Source: Litorimonas cladophorae (GTDB lineage Bacteria; Pseudomonadota; Alphaproteobacteria; Caulobacterales; Maricaulaceae). From it: a stretch of DNA of 64,000 nt. A program made the translations under genes and the position numbers. Every line of letters starts with the position of its first letter. Positions within the stretch are counted from its first letter, which is position 1. The stretch covers positions 1 to 64,000 of the forward strand of contig NZ_BMYV01000001.1 of assembly GCF_014652455.1 (NCBI RefSeq), written 5' to 3'. Positions 54,608-63,253 of this stretch are shown here, in pieces. Below the pieces are notes generated by a model, which saw only the letters and a program-made list of their open reading frames with translations, was not told where the DNA came from and made no database searches.

Positions 54608-56023
54608 ATGAGCGTCAAAATGAAATTTATCTCAAAAGTGACGGCAACCGTGTTCGGTTCCGCCCTTCTGCTGTCGGCAGTTCCTGCCGCAGCTCAAATC
54701 AATTCGGTCGATGCCCTTCTGAATGACATTCGTCAGAATGCATCAAAGGTCGAAGCTGAAAATCGCCAACGCGAAGCGGAATTCCGCCAGCGTGCCGATC
54801 AGCAGACATCTCTGCTAAGCGCAGCACAAGCTGAACTTCGCCAGCTTGAAGCTCGCGCGGCAACCGTTGAGCGTTCTTTCGCATCCAACCGCACCCAAAT
54901 CTCTAACCTCGAAGAAGAACTTCGTGCGGCTCAAGGCGACTTCGGTGAAGTGTTTGGTCTTGCCCGTTCTAAAGCTGGTGAATTTAAAGCGCTTCTCGAT
55001 AACTCTTTGATTACAGCTCAGTATCCAAAGCGGACATCTGTTTTGGGTTCGATTGCCGAATCCAAAGCTCTTCCTTCCGCTGAAGAACTTAACAGCATCT
55101 GGACAACAATGTTGGGCGAAATCAAAGCTCAGCGTCAGGTCGCTGAATTTGATGCGCCGGTTGCAAACGTCGATGATGGTGCCGTGCAAAAAGTAACGCG
55201 TGTCGGTCCGTTCTCGGTCTTCACATCTGCCGGTGCTGAATTCCTCGACTACAGCGCACGGACAGCAGAATCTGCTAAAGATGCGCCGCTTTTGACGAAG
55301 TTGCCTAAACAGCCAGGTGGTCCGATTTCGGCCGCGGCTTCAAAAGTCGCAAGTGCGTCTGCAGGCAGCCTTGTTTATGCACCACTTGATCCAACCCGTG
55401 GTGAATTGTTGAAATCATTTGAGCGCGTGCCGTCCTTCTATGAGCGTCACTGGGTTCAAGGTGGTAACATCGGTAAATTCATCATTCTTATGGCCTTCTT
55501 CGGCGTGTTGTTCGGTCTCTTCAACATTGTCCGCCTGTTCCTTGCGAAAATGGCGATCAATGGTCAGAAACGTAAAGCACAACCATCCAAGTCCAATGCT
55601 TTGGGCCGCGTTATGATGGCTTATGAAGGTGCACAGAATAAAGATGCTGACACGGTCGAGCTCAAGCTTGACGAAGCCATCTTGCGTGAATCACCTAAGT
55701 TTGAATTTGGCCTGAATATCTTGAAACTATTGGCTGGTGTTGCACCGCTCTTGGGTCTCTTGGGTACCGTTACAGGTATGATCCAGACCTTCCAAGCTAT
55801 GATGATTTACGGAACAGGCGACCCGCAGTTGATGGCTGGCGGTATCTCTGTCGCGCTCGTCACGACAATGCTTGGCCTCTACGCCGCTATCCCGCTTCTC
55901 GTCTTGCACAGCTTCTGTTCCTCAATGGCGCGGTCGATCCAAGGCACGCTGGAAGAGCAGTCTGCTGGTATCGTTGCCCGTCACGTGGAAACACGCGGTC
56001 TGGGTACCGGTTCGGTCGCATAA
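54608..56023 (+). CDS. TtpC-like long MotA/TolQ/ExbB proton channel protein
   Basis: A 471-residue protein. Residues 1-30 are a signal peptide (KVTATVFGSALLLSAVPAAA). Residues 30-120 form a coiled coil (AELRQLEARAATVERSFASN), then a periplasmic region to about 285. The C-terminal 190 residues carry the ExbB-type membrane helices (FIILMAFFGVLFGLFNIVRL, LLAGVAPLLGLLGTVTGMIQ, TTMLGLYAAIPLLVLH). In Vibrio the equivalent TtpC is needed for TonB2 function. It sits in the standard order DUF3450-TtpC-ExbB-ExbD. Confidence 0.92.
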   Translation: MSVKMKFISKVTATVFGSALLLSAVPAAAQINSVDALLNDIRQNASKVEAENRQREAEFRQRADQQTSLLSAAQAELRQLEARAATVERSFASNRTQISNLEEELRAAQGDFGEVFGLARSKAGEFKALLDNSLITAQYPKRTSVLGSIAESKALPSAEELNSIWTTMLGEIKAQRQVAEFDAPVANVDDGAVQKVTRVGPFSVFTSAGAEFLDYSARTAESAKDAPLLTKLPKQPGGPISAAASKVASASAGSLVYAPLDPTRGELLKSFERVPSFYERHWVQGGNIGKFIILMAFFGVLFGLFNIVRLFLAKMAINGQKRKAQPSKSNALGRVMMAYEGAQNKDADTVELKLDEAILRESPKFEFGLNILKLLAGVAPLLGLLGTVTGMIQTFQAMMIYGTGDPQLMAGGISVALVTTMLGLYAAIPLLVLHSFCSSMARSIQGTLEEQSAGIVARHVETRGLGTGSVA

Positions 56024-56057
56024 GGTCAGTAAACGCAAAAGACGAAAGGCTTAAGCC

Positions 56058-56591
56058 ATGCAAAATGTCTTTAACGGTCTCCAGGAGTTTCTGGGGACCG
56101 GCGGAAACATCCTCTTTTACATCATGATCTTGGCATTCTTTATGTTCACGTTCATCTTGGAGAGGTTCGCCTATTATCTCTTCGCCCATAAGCCCCTAAA
56201 ATCTCGCCTGCTGGCAGAGTGGGACTCTCGGACCGACAAAACATCTTGGCGTGCAGACGCCATCAAAGATGAGCTTGTTAGCCAAGTGAAAGAGCGCACT
56301 GGCGCAAATGTCGGGATTATCAAGACACTTGTTGCTCTGGCACCTCTAATGGGTCTTCTTGGTACGGTGACTGGCATGATCGAAGTTTTCGACGTCATGG
56401 CGCTCTCTGGATCATCTAATGCACGTCTGATGGCGGGAGGTGTTTTTAAAGCCACGATCCCAACAATGGCCGGCATGATGGTCGCGCTGACGGGTTTGAT
56501 TTTTGCGACGGTTCTGCCCCGCATAAGTGCCCGTGAAACAGCTCGGTTTGCCAATGATCTCGACGAGTCAACAGCTCGCTTTGCGGCCTAA
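56058..56591 (+). CDS. exbB: ExbB proton channel subunit
   Basis: The 177-residue protein has three membrane helices: ILFYIMILAFFMFTFILERF, TLVALAPLMGLLGTVTGMIE and PTMAGMMVALTGLIFATVLP. ExbB forms a pentamer around ExbD and uses the proton gradient to drive TonB. It is short, as in TonB2 systems, and complements the longer TtpC-like gene before it. A GAAAGGCTTAAGCC site precedes the ATG. Confidence 0.93.
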   Translation: MQNVFNGLQEFLGTGGNILFYIMILAFFMFTFILERFAYYLFAHKPLKSRLLAEWDSRTDKTSWRADAIKDELVSQVKERTGANVGIIKTLVALAPLMGLLGTVTGMIEVFDVMALSGSSNARLMAGGVFKATIPTMAGMMVALTGLIFATVLPRISARETARFANDLDESTARFAA

Positions 56592-56613
56592 TCGGCTCTA
56601 GAAAGGACACACT

Positions 56614-57033
56614 ATGAGACGCGCACGCCGTACCCAGGGTGGAGACGAAGGCGAAGTCGACATGACTCCAATGTTGGATATTGTCTTCATCATGCTGATC
56701 TTCTTCATCGTGACAGCGACATTCCTCGACGAAAAAGGGATTGACCTTACACAACCGCCGCCTCCGCCTGAATCCGACGTTCCTCCACCGCCTGGCGCAT
56801 CTGCCATCACTGTATATGTTGATGGTCGTAATTTCTGCTCAGTCGACGGACGTTCAACAGGGTGTGATCGCGTACTTCTCGCGGTTGAGCGCCTTTTGGC
56901 GGAAAAGCCGAATGCCGCCGTTATCCTACGTATGGATGAAAAGGCTTCGCATCAGAATTTGGTCCTCATCAAAGATGGTTTGGATCAAGCTGGCTTGCCC
57001 TCGAAGATCGAAATCGTTCGAAATACGGGCTAG
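56614..57033 (+). CDS. exbD: ExbD (first copy, with Pro-rich segment)
   Basis: The 139-residue protein has one membrane helix with the conserved proton-binding Asp22 (VDMTPMLDIVFIMLIFFIV). Just past the helix is a Pro-rich stretch, PPPPPESDVPPPP, uncommon in ExbD. Two cysteines (FCSVDGRSTGC) follow in the periplasmic domain, which could form a disulfide. The end, VLIKDGLDQAGLPSKIEIV, is the usual ExbD fold. It is followed by a 117-bp gap with a hairpin and then a second ExbD. Confidence 0.93.
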   Translation: MRRARRTQGGDEGEVDMTPMLDIVFIMLIFFIVTATFLDEKGIDLTQPPPPPESDVPPPPGASAITVYVDGRNFCSVDGRSTGCDRVLLAVERLLAEKPNAAVILRMDEKASHQNLVLIKDGLDQAGLPSKIEIVRNTG

Positions 57034-57043
57034 ATTTCTTGCA

Positions 57044-57063
57044 CCGCGCTGTCCGCAGCGCGG
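57044..57063 (+). other. Hairpin between the two exbD genes
   Basis: CCGCGCTG, TCCG and CAGCGCGG form a perfect 8-bp GC stem with a tight UCCG loop. No T-run follows. It lies 11 bp after the first exbD stop, inside the operon, where it may limit 3' decay or cut read-through in part. Confidence 0.55.
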
Positions 57064-57150
57064 CGTAACTCACCGGTCTCACGATCGTTGAAATGTAATA
57101 ATATCGCATAAGCGCTTGCATTTGCGCTCAACTTGTAATAAGGTAACATC

Positions 57151-57546
57151 ATGGCAAGACGCGGTCGCACAGTAATCCCTGAAGAGGATACCGAATTGAA
57201 CATGACGCCCATGTTGGACGTTGTTTTCATCTTGCTGATTTTCTTCATCGTGACATCGGTTTTCGTAAAAACGCCCGGCATTGACCCAAGTCAGCCTGAG
57301 GCGACCCTAGACAAGGAGGTCAAGCCGACCATTCTTGTTGCGGTGAACGCTCAAAATGAAGTTTGGATTGATAAGCGTCCTTACGACATCAGTGAAATTC
57401 GTCCGATTATCCAGTCTATCTTGGCCGAAAGCCCAAAGGCTGAAGCCATCATCAAGGCTGATCGTGATGCAGAGGTGGGCGTTGTCATGTCTGTCCAGGA
57501 ACTGATGCAGGACCTGAAAATCAATACCCGTGTCGGTACAGAATAA
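57151..57546 (+). CDS. exbD: ExbD (second copy)
   Basis: A 131-residue protein with the helix NMTPMLDVVFILLIFFIVTS (Asp23) and the periplasmic domain KEVKPTILVAVNAQNEVWID, KADRDAEVGVVMSVQELMQD. It lacks the Pro-rich insert and the cysteines of the first copy. Two ExbD copies may form a heterodimer in the ExbB pore; this is inference from pairing. A TAATAAGGTAACATC site precedes the ATG, and tonB starts 12 bp later. Confidence 0.93.
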   Translation: MARRGRTVIPEEDTELNMTPMLDVVFILLIFFIVTSVFVKTPGIDPSQPEATLDKEVKPTILVAVNAQNEVWIDKRPYDISEIRPIIQSILAESPKAEAIIKADRDAEVGVVMSVQELMQDLKINTRVGTE

Positions 57547-57558
57547 GAGGATACAGAG

Positions 57559-58209
57559 ATGAATAACGCTGTTCGCTGGTTAGTCTTTACCCCCATCGCC
57601 GCTATTTTGACGGTTATTCTGTTTCTCGCCATGCGGGCGTTGATCTCTAAGGAGTTTCAGCCACAGGATAAGGGCGAAACGGCAAGTTTTGAAATCAATC
57701 CAAAAGTTGAAGATATCAAGGTTATTGAACGCGAAACGAAGATCGATCGCGTTAAGAAGGTGATCACACCGCCACCGCCGCCTCAGATTGAGCGTGCGAA
57801 AGCCGATAAGCCGACTGAAAAGATCGCATCGATTGAAGGTGCTGTTCCAGAGTTTGAGTCTCCAAAGATTGATGCCTCTAATTTCAAGATTACGGTTTCA
57901 GATCGCGATGCGCAGCCATTGGTTCGTATCCCACCGATCTTTCCGCCACGTTTTTTGCAAGGGAATAATTCCGGTTATTGCAAGGTTCGCTTTGATGTGA
58001 GCCCAGAAGGTCAGCCATTTAACGTTGACGCCTACACCTGCACATCGAGCTCATTGAAAAACGCGACGATTAAATCTGTTCAAAAGTGGAAGTACAACCC
58101 TAAGATCGTAGATGGCCGCGGCGTTGCACGGAGTGGCGTTGAAACAACTATTCGCTTTGACCTTCAGGACGAGCGCGGGCGCAAAATGCCACTGCCGTCT
58201 GGTTATTAG
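57559..58209 (+). CDS. tonB: TonB (operon copy)
   Basis: The 216-residue protein has an N-terminal membrane anchor (WLVFTPIAAILTVILFLAMR), a Pro-rich segment (TPPPPPQIERAKADKP) and a TonB C-terminal domain (IPPIFPPRFLQGNNSGYCKV, RFDVSPEGQPFNVDAYTCTS, SVQKWKYNPKIVDGRGVARS). Two cysteines in the C-terminal domain are shared with the second TonB at 60081 and may form a disulfide. It energises outer membrane receptors, probably including the large receptor at 46886. The short length is like TonB2 of Vibrio. Confidence 0.93.
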   Translation: MNNAVRWLVFTPIAAILTVILFLAMRALISKEFQPQDKGETASFEINPKVEDIKVIERETKIDRVKKVITPPPPPQIERAKADKPTEKIASIEGAVPEFESPKIDASNFKITVSDRDAQPLVRIPPIFPPRFLQGNNSGYCKVRFDVSPEGQPFNVDAYTCTSSSLKNATIKSVQKWKYNPKIVDGRGVARSGVETTIRFDLQDERGRKMPLPSGY

Positions 58210-58398
58210 AGGTTTCTCTAAGGCTCTTTCTACTTGAGCCTGAATAATTACGGTGGATCGCTCTGACAGTGTGTCGCGGTTCACCACGTTGAAAGCTAAG
58301 TGCGGTCGGGTCCATAAAGGCTTGAATAGTTTAGCTTGATTAGGCTGGTAAGGACTTCGCGTCGCGACCCAGCTCCGAACAGCAAGGATGAAATGATC

Positions 58399-59907
58399 AT
58401 GACCTGCCAAATTACAAAAACATCATTGCGCACACGCGCGGCGTCGCTCTTAGGCGCAAGCCTGTTGGCCGTTGCGACGTTAGGTGTTTCAACTGTAGCG
58501 CTCTCGGGTGTCGCGATGGCGCAAGAAACACCTGAAGAAGGCCGTCAGTTCTCAGCTAAGGCCGGGGAAAAGGTCAATGAAGCGCTGACGCTCGCCAATA
58601 GTAATCAAAACCAGGCCGCCGTCTCGATCCTACAGGGTATCATTTCAGATCCGAGCCTTAACGCATATGAGAAATCAACGATCTATCAGATGCTAGGGCA
58701 GTATAGCTATCAGCTAGACCGCGCGGTCGAAGCGCAGCAGTATTTTGAAAATGCGATTAATGCTGGCGGACTTCTTCCCGACGAGGTTGGCAATATCAAA
58801 GTCGTTATCGCGCAGTTGATGATTGGTAATGGTCAATATCGCGAAGGGGCAACACGCCTTGAAAATTATTTGAATTCTGGCGGTCAGCAAAAGCCGCAAT
58901 ATATCGACCTTTTGGTCAATGCTTGGGTGCAAGCCGAAGATTATCGCCGCGCTCTACCTTGGGCCGAAAAGTGGTTTAACACTGCAAATCCGAAAGAACG
59001 TAAGCATTTCGATCTGCTGAACTTCCTCTTCAATAACTTGGGTATGCAGGGTCGCCAGGCAGACATCGTTAAACAGATGATCAATCGTTGGCCGGAAGAT
59101 AAGACACTCTGGGATGCTTGGGCTTCTATGTTGGCCAATGGCGGACGTGAGCAAGAAGCATTTGAAGTCACGAAAATGCTCTATCTCGGTGGTGCATTGA
59201 GCGAGGAGCAAGACCTGCTTAAGGTCGTGCAGTATTATTCATTCTACGACATGCCTTACCAAGCAGCTGAGATCCTTGAGCGTGAGATGAATGCCAACCG
59301 CATTGCGCGTACGCCAGATAAGCTCAAGCAATTATCAGGTCTATTCCGTCAAGCACGTGAGTATAAGCGTGCGATCCCAATTCTCGAAGCGGCTGCGACG
59401 CAATCGGGTGAAGCCAAACTTTATGCGGATTGGGGCGAGGCGCTGTACAATGAAGGGTCCTGTCAGAAGTCCGAAAAGGCTTTCACCGAAGCGATTAATC
59501 GCGGCTATGATGCAGGTAAATCGTGGATGCTGATTGCGAACTGTCGCTATGATACGACCAACACTCTGGACCGCTTGAATTGCGATATGACAGATGCGCA
59601 AATGGCAGAAGCTCCGATTACGAAGGCGCGTGCTTCTGCTATCGCTGCTTTTGAGAAAGTTCCGAATGGTTCGCGCGAACGCGGTAACGCTCGGAAATGG
59701 ATTCAATTCATCAATGCGGAAAAAGACGCGGTTGACCGTCGTTGCGAATTTGAACGCAACGTTGAGCGTGAGCTTTGCTACCAGAAAATCAAGCAGGCCT
59801 ATGACGCGGAAGTCTTTGTTGGAGAATGGGTACTCGATGATGCCGAAGTCTGTCTACAGTATAAAGAGGATTATGACTCCGAGTTCCGGATCAAAATCGA
59901 AGAATAA
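58399..59907 (+). CDS. TPR protein of the TonB operon
   Basis: I use ATG 58399 (AAGGA ten bases upstream); an in-frame ATG at 58393 is nearly as good. The 502-residue protein has a signal peptide ending SGVAMAQ. The mature part is built of helical TPR-like repeats: AVSILQGIISDPSLNAYEKS, AVEAQQYFENAINAGGLLPD, YRRALPWAEKWFNTANPKER, SCQKSEKAFTEAINRGYDAG. TPR proteins of this kind close TonB2 operons in Vibrio and others, and may organise the complex. It is followed by a terminator. Confidence 0.9.
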   Translation: MTCQITKTSLRTRAASLLGASLLAVATLGVSTVALSGVAMAQETPEEGRQFSAKAGEKVNEALTLANSNQNQAAVSILQGIISDPSLNAYEKSTIYQMLGQYSYQLDRAVEAQQYFENAINAGGLLPDEVGNIKVVIAQLMIGNGQYREGATRLENYLNSGGQQKPQYIDLLVNAWVQAEDYRRALPWAEKWFNTANPKERKHFDLLNFLFNNLGMQGRQADIVKQMINRWPEDKTLWDAWASMLANGGREQEAFEVTKMLYLGGALSEEQDLLKVVQYYSFYDMPYQAAEILEREMNANRIARTPDKLKQLSGLFRQAREYKRAIPILEAAATQSGEAKLYADWGEALYNEGSCQKSEKAFTEAINRGYDAGKSWMLIANCRYDTTNTLDRLNCDMTDAQMAEAPITKARASAIAAFEKVPNGSRERGNARKWIQFINAEKDAVDRRCEFERNVERELCYQKIKQAYDAEVFVGEWVLDDAEVCLQYKEDYDSEFRIKIEE

Positions 59908-59927
59908 GTCGATCTAAATTTAATAAG

Positions 59928-59957
59928 AAAGCCCAGCTTCAGAGCTGGGTTTTTTTA
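59928..59957 (+). terminator. Terminator of the TonB operon
   Basis: AGCCCAGCT, TCAG and AGCTGGG(T) form an 8-9-bp stem followed by T7. It lies about 21 bp after the TPR gene stop and separates it from the second TonB. Confidence 0.95.
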
Positions 59958-60036
59958 TGCCCGCAATAAATCCAGTCCATCCATATTCCAATAATAGGTC
60001 GCTCTTTTTGGGATATTCAAAAACGACTTGATCAAG

Positions 60037-60072
60037 CTATAGTTATATTATAACGTTATAATATAACTATAG
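60037..60072 (+). promoter_or_regulatory. 36-bp perfect palindrome abutting the second TonB gene
   Basis: The arm CTATAGTTATATTATAA (60037-60053) is mirrored perfectly by TTATAATATAACTATAG (60056-60072) with only CG between. Its last two bases are the AG of the AGGAGG ribosome-binding site (60071-60076), and the ATG is at 60081. TTGATC-N15-TATAAC (60028-60054) could be a promoter inside it. It may be a dimer operator, or in RNA a hairpin that masks the ribosome-binding site. A 36-bp perfect palindrome is far beyond chance and stands out in GC from the neighbours. Confidence 0.7.
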
Positions 60073-60080
60073 GAGGACAT

Positions 60081-60788
60081 ATGTTAGATTTTGAGAAACA
60101 GAACATAGAAAGACAAGACAAGGCGGACTCGCGGATAACGCCCTTACGGTTTTGGGCTGTCATGCCAGTCGCAGGCGCAGCGACCTTAATCTTGCTGGCG
60201 TCTATGGCGAACCTCATTACGACAGAATTTACGCCTCAGGATAAGGTTGCGACATCGTCGTTCGAAATCAATCCTGTCCCGGATGACATCCCGCCCGAAA
60301 TTGAAATTCAAAGACCCGACCCTTTGAAAAAGGTCGAAGTCCCACCACCGCCTCCAACCTTAGATATCATCAAAGTGACCGAGGTAGTCTTACCCACTAT
60401 CGTGGTGGATGGCGGGATCACGCCCTTCGACCCAAAGTCGATCGATATCCCATTTGGCGAGCGAGGCCTTATACCCGTCGATGGCGATCCCACCCCGATT
60501 GTACGTATTCCACCGGTGTTCCCGGCACGGTTCTCTCAGGGCAACTATTCAGGCTATTGCCGCGTGAGTTTTGACATCAGTGCAGAAGGCCAACCTTTCA
60601 ACGTCGGTATTTTGGAATGCACGAATAGCCAGTTGAAGGCGGCAAGCGTGAAATCTGTTCAGAAATGGAAATACACCCCGAAGATATTGGACGGACGCCC
60701 TGTATCGCGCGCGGGATTGCAGACGACCATTCAGTTTGAACTCAAGGATGAACGCGGTCGCCTATTGCCGCTTCCAAATGCCATTTAA
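60081..60788 (+). CDS. tonB: TonB paralogue (separately controlled)
   Basis: The 235-residue protein has an anchor (WAVMPVAGAATLILLASMAN), a Pro-rich region (VEVPPPPPTLDIIK) and a C-terminal TonB domain (IPPVFPARFSQGNYSGYCRV, SFDISAEGQPFNVGILECTN, SVQKWKYTPKILDGRPVSRA). It clearly derives from the same ancestor as the operon copy; the cysteines are kept. It has no ExbB or ExbD of its own and so would compete for, or share, those upstream. The short polar N-terminus before the anchor is absent from the operon copy. Confidence 0.92.
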   Translation: MLDFEKQNIERQDKADSRITPLRFWAVMPVAGAATLILLASMANLITTEFTPQDKVATSSFEINPVPDDIPPEIEIQRPDPLKKVEVPPPPPTLDIIKVTEVVLPTIVVDGGITPFDPKSIDIPFGERGLIPVDGDPTPIVRIPPVFPARFSQGNYSGYCRVSFDISAEGQPFNVGILECTNSQLKAASVKSVQKWKYTPKILDGRPVSRAGLQTTIQFELKDERGRLLPLPNAI

Positions 60789-61200
60789 AACATGGCGTTA
60801 CGGCCTCGTCCTGGTGACCTGTCTATTCTCACCCCTTGGATATGCAGCGGAACCTGTCGAGGCCGTGAAAACAATTGAAGTGAGGCGGTATCGCCTGCCA
60901 GAGGTACCGCGTGCAGCCTATGCGCTTCCGCCGCGGCCTAGGCGATATGAGCCTGATCGCGGGTGTCCATTCGTGGAAAAGCCGCGTACAAAAATCGTAG
61001 AATTCGTGCCTCATCCCGATCTAAGTTTCGGGCGGTCAGGGTATTGGGGACCCGGGCAGATTTGGAACTGTCAGAGTTTTCGAAAACGCGCGGCGTCTCA
61101 AAAAAATGCGAAACTTGCAAACCAGTGCCCACTCATACTCGTTCCTAGCTCAAACCCACACAATCCAAAGCAAATGCATATTCCAATGCCGTTTCCTTGA
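60778..61200 (+). CDS. Small secreted cysteine-containing protein
   Basis: An ATG inside the end of the tonB gene (11-nt overlap) opens a 140-residue frame with a signal peptide, MPFKTWRYGLVLVTCLFSPL, then GYAAEP. The mature part is basic, with Pro and Arg (AYALPPRPRRYEPDRGCPFV, EFVPHPDLSFGRSGYWGPGQ, NCQSFRKRAASQK) and three cysteines. No family was recognised. The overlap with tonB indicates co-translation. Its end overlaps the convergent peptidase gene by 56 nt. Confidence 0.6.
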   Translation: MPFKTWRYGLVLVTCLFSPLGYAAEPVEAVKTIEVRRYRLPEVPRAAYALPPRPRRYEPDRGCPFVEKPRTKIVEFVPHPDLSFGRSGYWGPGQIWNCQSFRKRAASQKNAKLANQCPLILVPSSNPHNPKQMHIPMPFP

Positions 61201-63253
61201 GGCTGTCATATCGCCCACTTTCGCCTTGATGGCCTGCATCCATGTTGATTTTAAGTAAAATCGGCGCATCGCCTGATTGATGCGCGCGTAATTTAGCGGC
61301 CCATTTCGCGGGCTCCCAATAGGTGACACGTGGATCGGTGAGACCACCCGTGATTAACGCAGGCGGATAGGTCCGCGAAGTGACATTGTCATAGGGTGAA
61401 TAGCTCCGCAGGCGGTGAAACGCGTCTTCATCCGTGATTGGGTTTCCCCACTCTGGCCATTCAGGTGGCGTCAGGGGCAGTTCTGTATCGCTCATCGTAT
61501 TTAGGACATCGACGAAGGGTACAGCGGCAATAACGCCAGCGAAGAGATCTGGGTCTTGATTGAGCGCGGCCCCAACGAGCAATCCGCCTGCCGATCCACC
61601 ATGAGCGACCAGCTTTCCTCTGGACGTCCAACCCAGCGCGGATAAGGCGTTACCCGCATCGACAAAGTCATTGAAGGTGTTGATCTTTTTCTCCATTTTT
61701 CCATCCAGATACCATTGGTATCCTTTGGACATACCGCCACGAATATGGGCAATGGCGTAAACCATGCCGCGATCCACCAGCGATAATATGTTTGTACGGA
61801 AACTCGCCGGGATGGTAATGCCGTAAGAGCCATACCCATAAAGCAGAAGCGGGTTCGAGCCGTCAGTTTTCACATCGTGACGTGCGAGAAGGGTGACGGG
61901 GATAGTTTCGCCGTCGCGCGCTTTTATGGAAATGCGTTCGACGCGATAATTTTCTGGCACATGTCCACTGGGCACGGTTTGGACGCGAACGGTCTCGCGA
62001 TTTCGTGTTGACATATCATAGCGATAAACCGTCCCAGGGCGAGATGGCGAAGAGTAGGAAAAATACAGCGTATCGGTTGCATACTCATAGCCAGATTTGA
62101 TGCCGAGACCGTAGGCCGCTTCTGGCATTTCGATCGCATGTTCGTTTTGGGTTGTCATATTTCGAATGACGAGGCGGGGCAGGGCGTCTTCACGTTCAAG
62201 ACGAACGAGCCAATTGGCAAAACTTTCCATCCCCAAAATCAACCGACCTGGTTTATGGGGGATGTAAATCTTCCAATCGTGATGTGTTTGGCCCGGCGTC
62301 CCCGTCATGATGCAAAAATCTACGGCTGTCTGGCCATGTTCATCTGGTGCATTGGTGAGGATATAGGTGACCCCGCCAACGTCATTCAGGCTGTATTCGA
62401 TCCCCTCTTGGCGTGGTGCAAAACAAACAGGAGGGGTTTGCGGAACATCTGACGGAATGCGGTGAATCTCGCCTGTGGTGTGGTTATGGGCGCTAATTTC
62501 GATAAAGGCTTCATCGTCCGAGCTGCCGACGCTGACGAAAAACCCAGGGTCCTGTTCTTCATAGGCCGTATGGGTTTTGCCTTGGGCGTCAAACACATCG
62601 CGGAATCGCACGGCATAAGGCCGTTGGTTCTCATCGCGTTCGACCCAAAACAGCGTGCGATTATCTGCCGCCCAGACCAAGGCGCCTGCGGATTTGTCGA
62701 TACCTGTTGCGGAAACCTCCTCCGTTTCAAGGTCGCGCAGAAAAACCTGATAATTTTCGCTACCCTTATCATCGACTGAATAGGCAAGCCATTTGTGATC
62801 AGGACTATGAGAGACATCGCCAAGATCGAAGAACTTTGTCCCTTTGGCAAGCGTGTCACAATCGAGAATGATTTCATCCTCTGGCGTTTCCACGGCTGTC
62901 TGGTGGCGCGCATAAACGCCGTGCTGGTCACCTTCGCGGTAAAAATGAAAATAGGCGTAAGGCCCATCCGGCATAGGTACGCCGCGCGCCGTTGGCTCTA
63001 AGCGACCTTTCATTTCTGAAAAAATACTATCTTTCAAAGCTGTAAGCGGAGAGAGGGCGGTTTCAGTATAGGCGTTCTCTGCCTCAAGATGTGCCCGAAT
63101 ATCGGCATGTAGCGTATCAGGCTCGCGCATGACGGTCTGCCATTTATCATCCCGCATCCACGCGTAATCATCTGTCCATTCGACGCCGAAACGGGTTTGG
63201 GTCAGTGGACGCTTTTGCGCGAGGGGAACGGGCTGGGCAGGGCGAATTTTCAT
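61145..63253 (-). CDS. ptrB: S9 family prolyl oligopeptidase (oligopeptidase B type)
   Basis: From ATG 63253 (AGGAG seven bases upstream) the protein has 702 residues. The N-terminal half is a beta-propeller (DYAWMRDDKW, ILDCDTLAKGTKFFDLGDVS). The C-terminal hydrolase domain has LLLYGYGSYGITIPASFRTN, IAHIRGGMSKGYQWYLDGKM, the nucleophile GGSAGGLLVGAALNQDPDLF and the His in MDAGHQGESGRYDSLKE. Oligopeptidase B cuts after Lys or Arg in short peptides, probably in the cytoplasm as no signal is seen. Confidence 0.94.
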   Translation of the reverse strand: MKIRPAQPVPLAQKRPLTQTRFGVEWTDDYAWMRDDKWQTVMREPDTLHADIRAHLEAENAYTETALSPLTALKDSIFSEMKGRLEPTARGVPMPDGPYAYFHFYREGDQHGVYARHQTAVETPEDEIILDCDTLAKGTKFFDLGDVSHSPDHKWLAYSVDDKGSENYQVFLRDLETEEVSATGIDKSAGALVWAADNRTLFWVERDENQRPYAVRFRDVFDAQGKTHTAYEEQDPGFFVSVGSSDDEAFIEISAHNHTTGEIHRIPSDVPQTPPVCFAPRQEGIEYSLNDVGGVTYILTNAPDEHGQTAVDFCIMTGTPGQTHHDWKIYIPHKPGRLILGMESFANWLVRLEREDALPRLVIRNMTTQNEHAIEMPEAAYGLGIKSGYEYATDTLYFSYSSPSRPGTVYRYDMSTRNRETVRVQTVPSGHVPENYRVERISIKARDGETIPVTLLARHDVKTDGSNPLLLYGYGSYGITIPASFRTNILSLVDRGMVYAIAHIRGGMSKGYQWYLDGKMEKKINTFNDFVDAGNALSALGWTSRGKLVAHGGSAGGLLVGAALNQDPDLFAGVIAAVPFVDVLNTMSDTELPLTPPEWPEWGNPITDEDAFHRLRSYSPYDNVTSRTYPPALITGGLTDPRVTYWEPAKWAAKLRAHQSGDAPILLKINMDAGHQGESGRYDSLKETALEYAFALDCVGLS

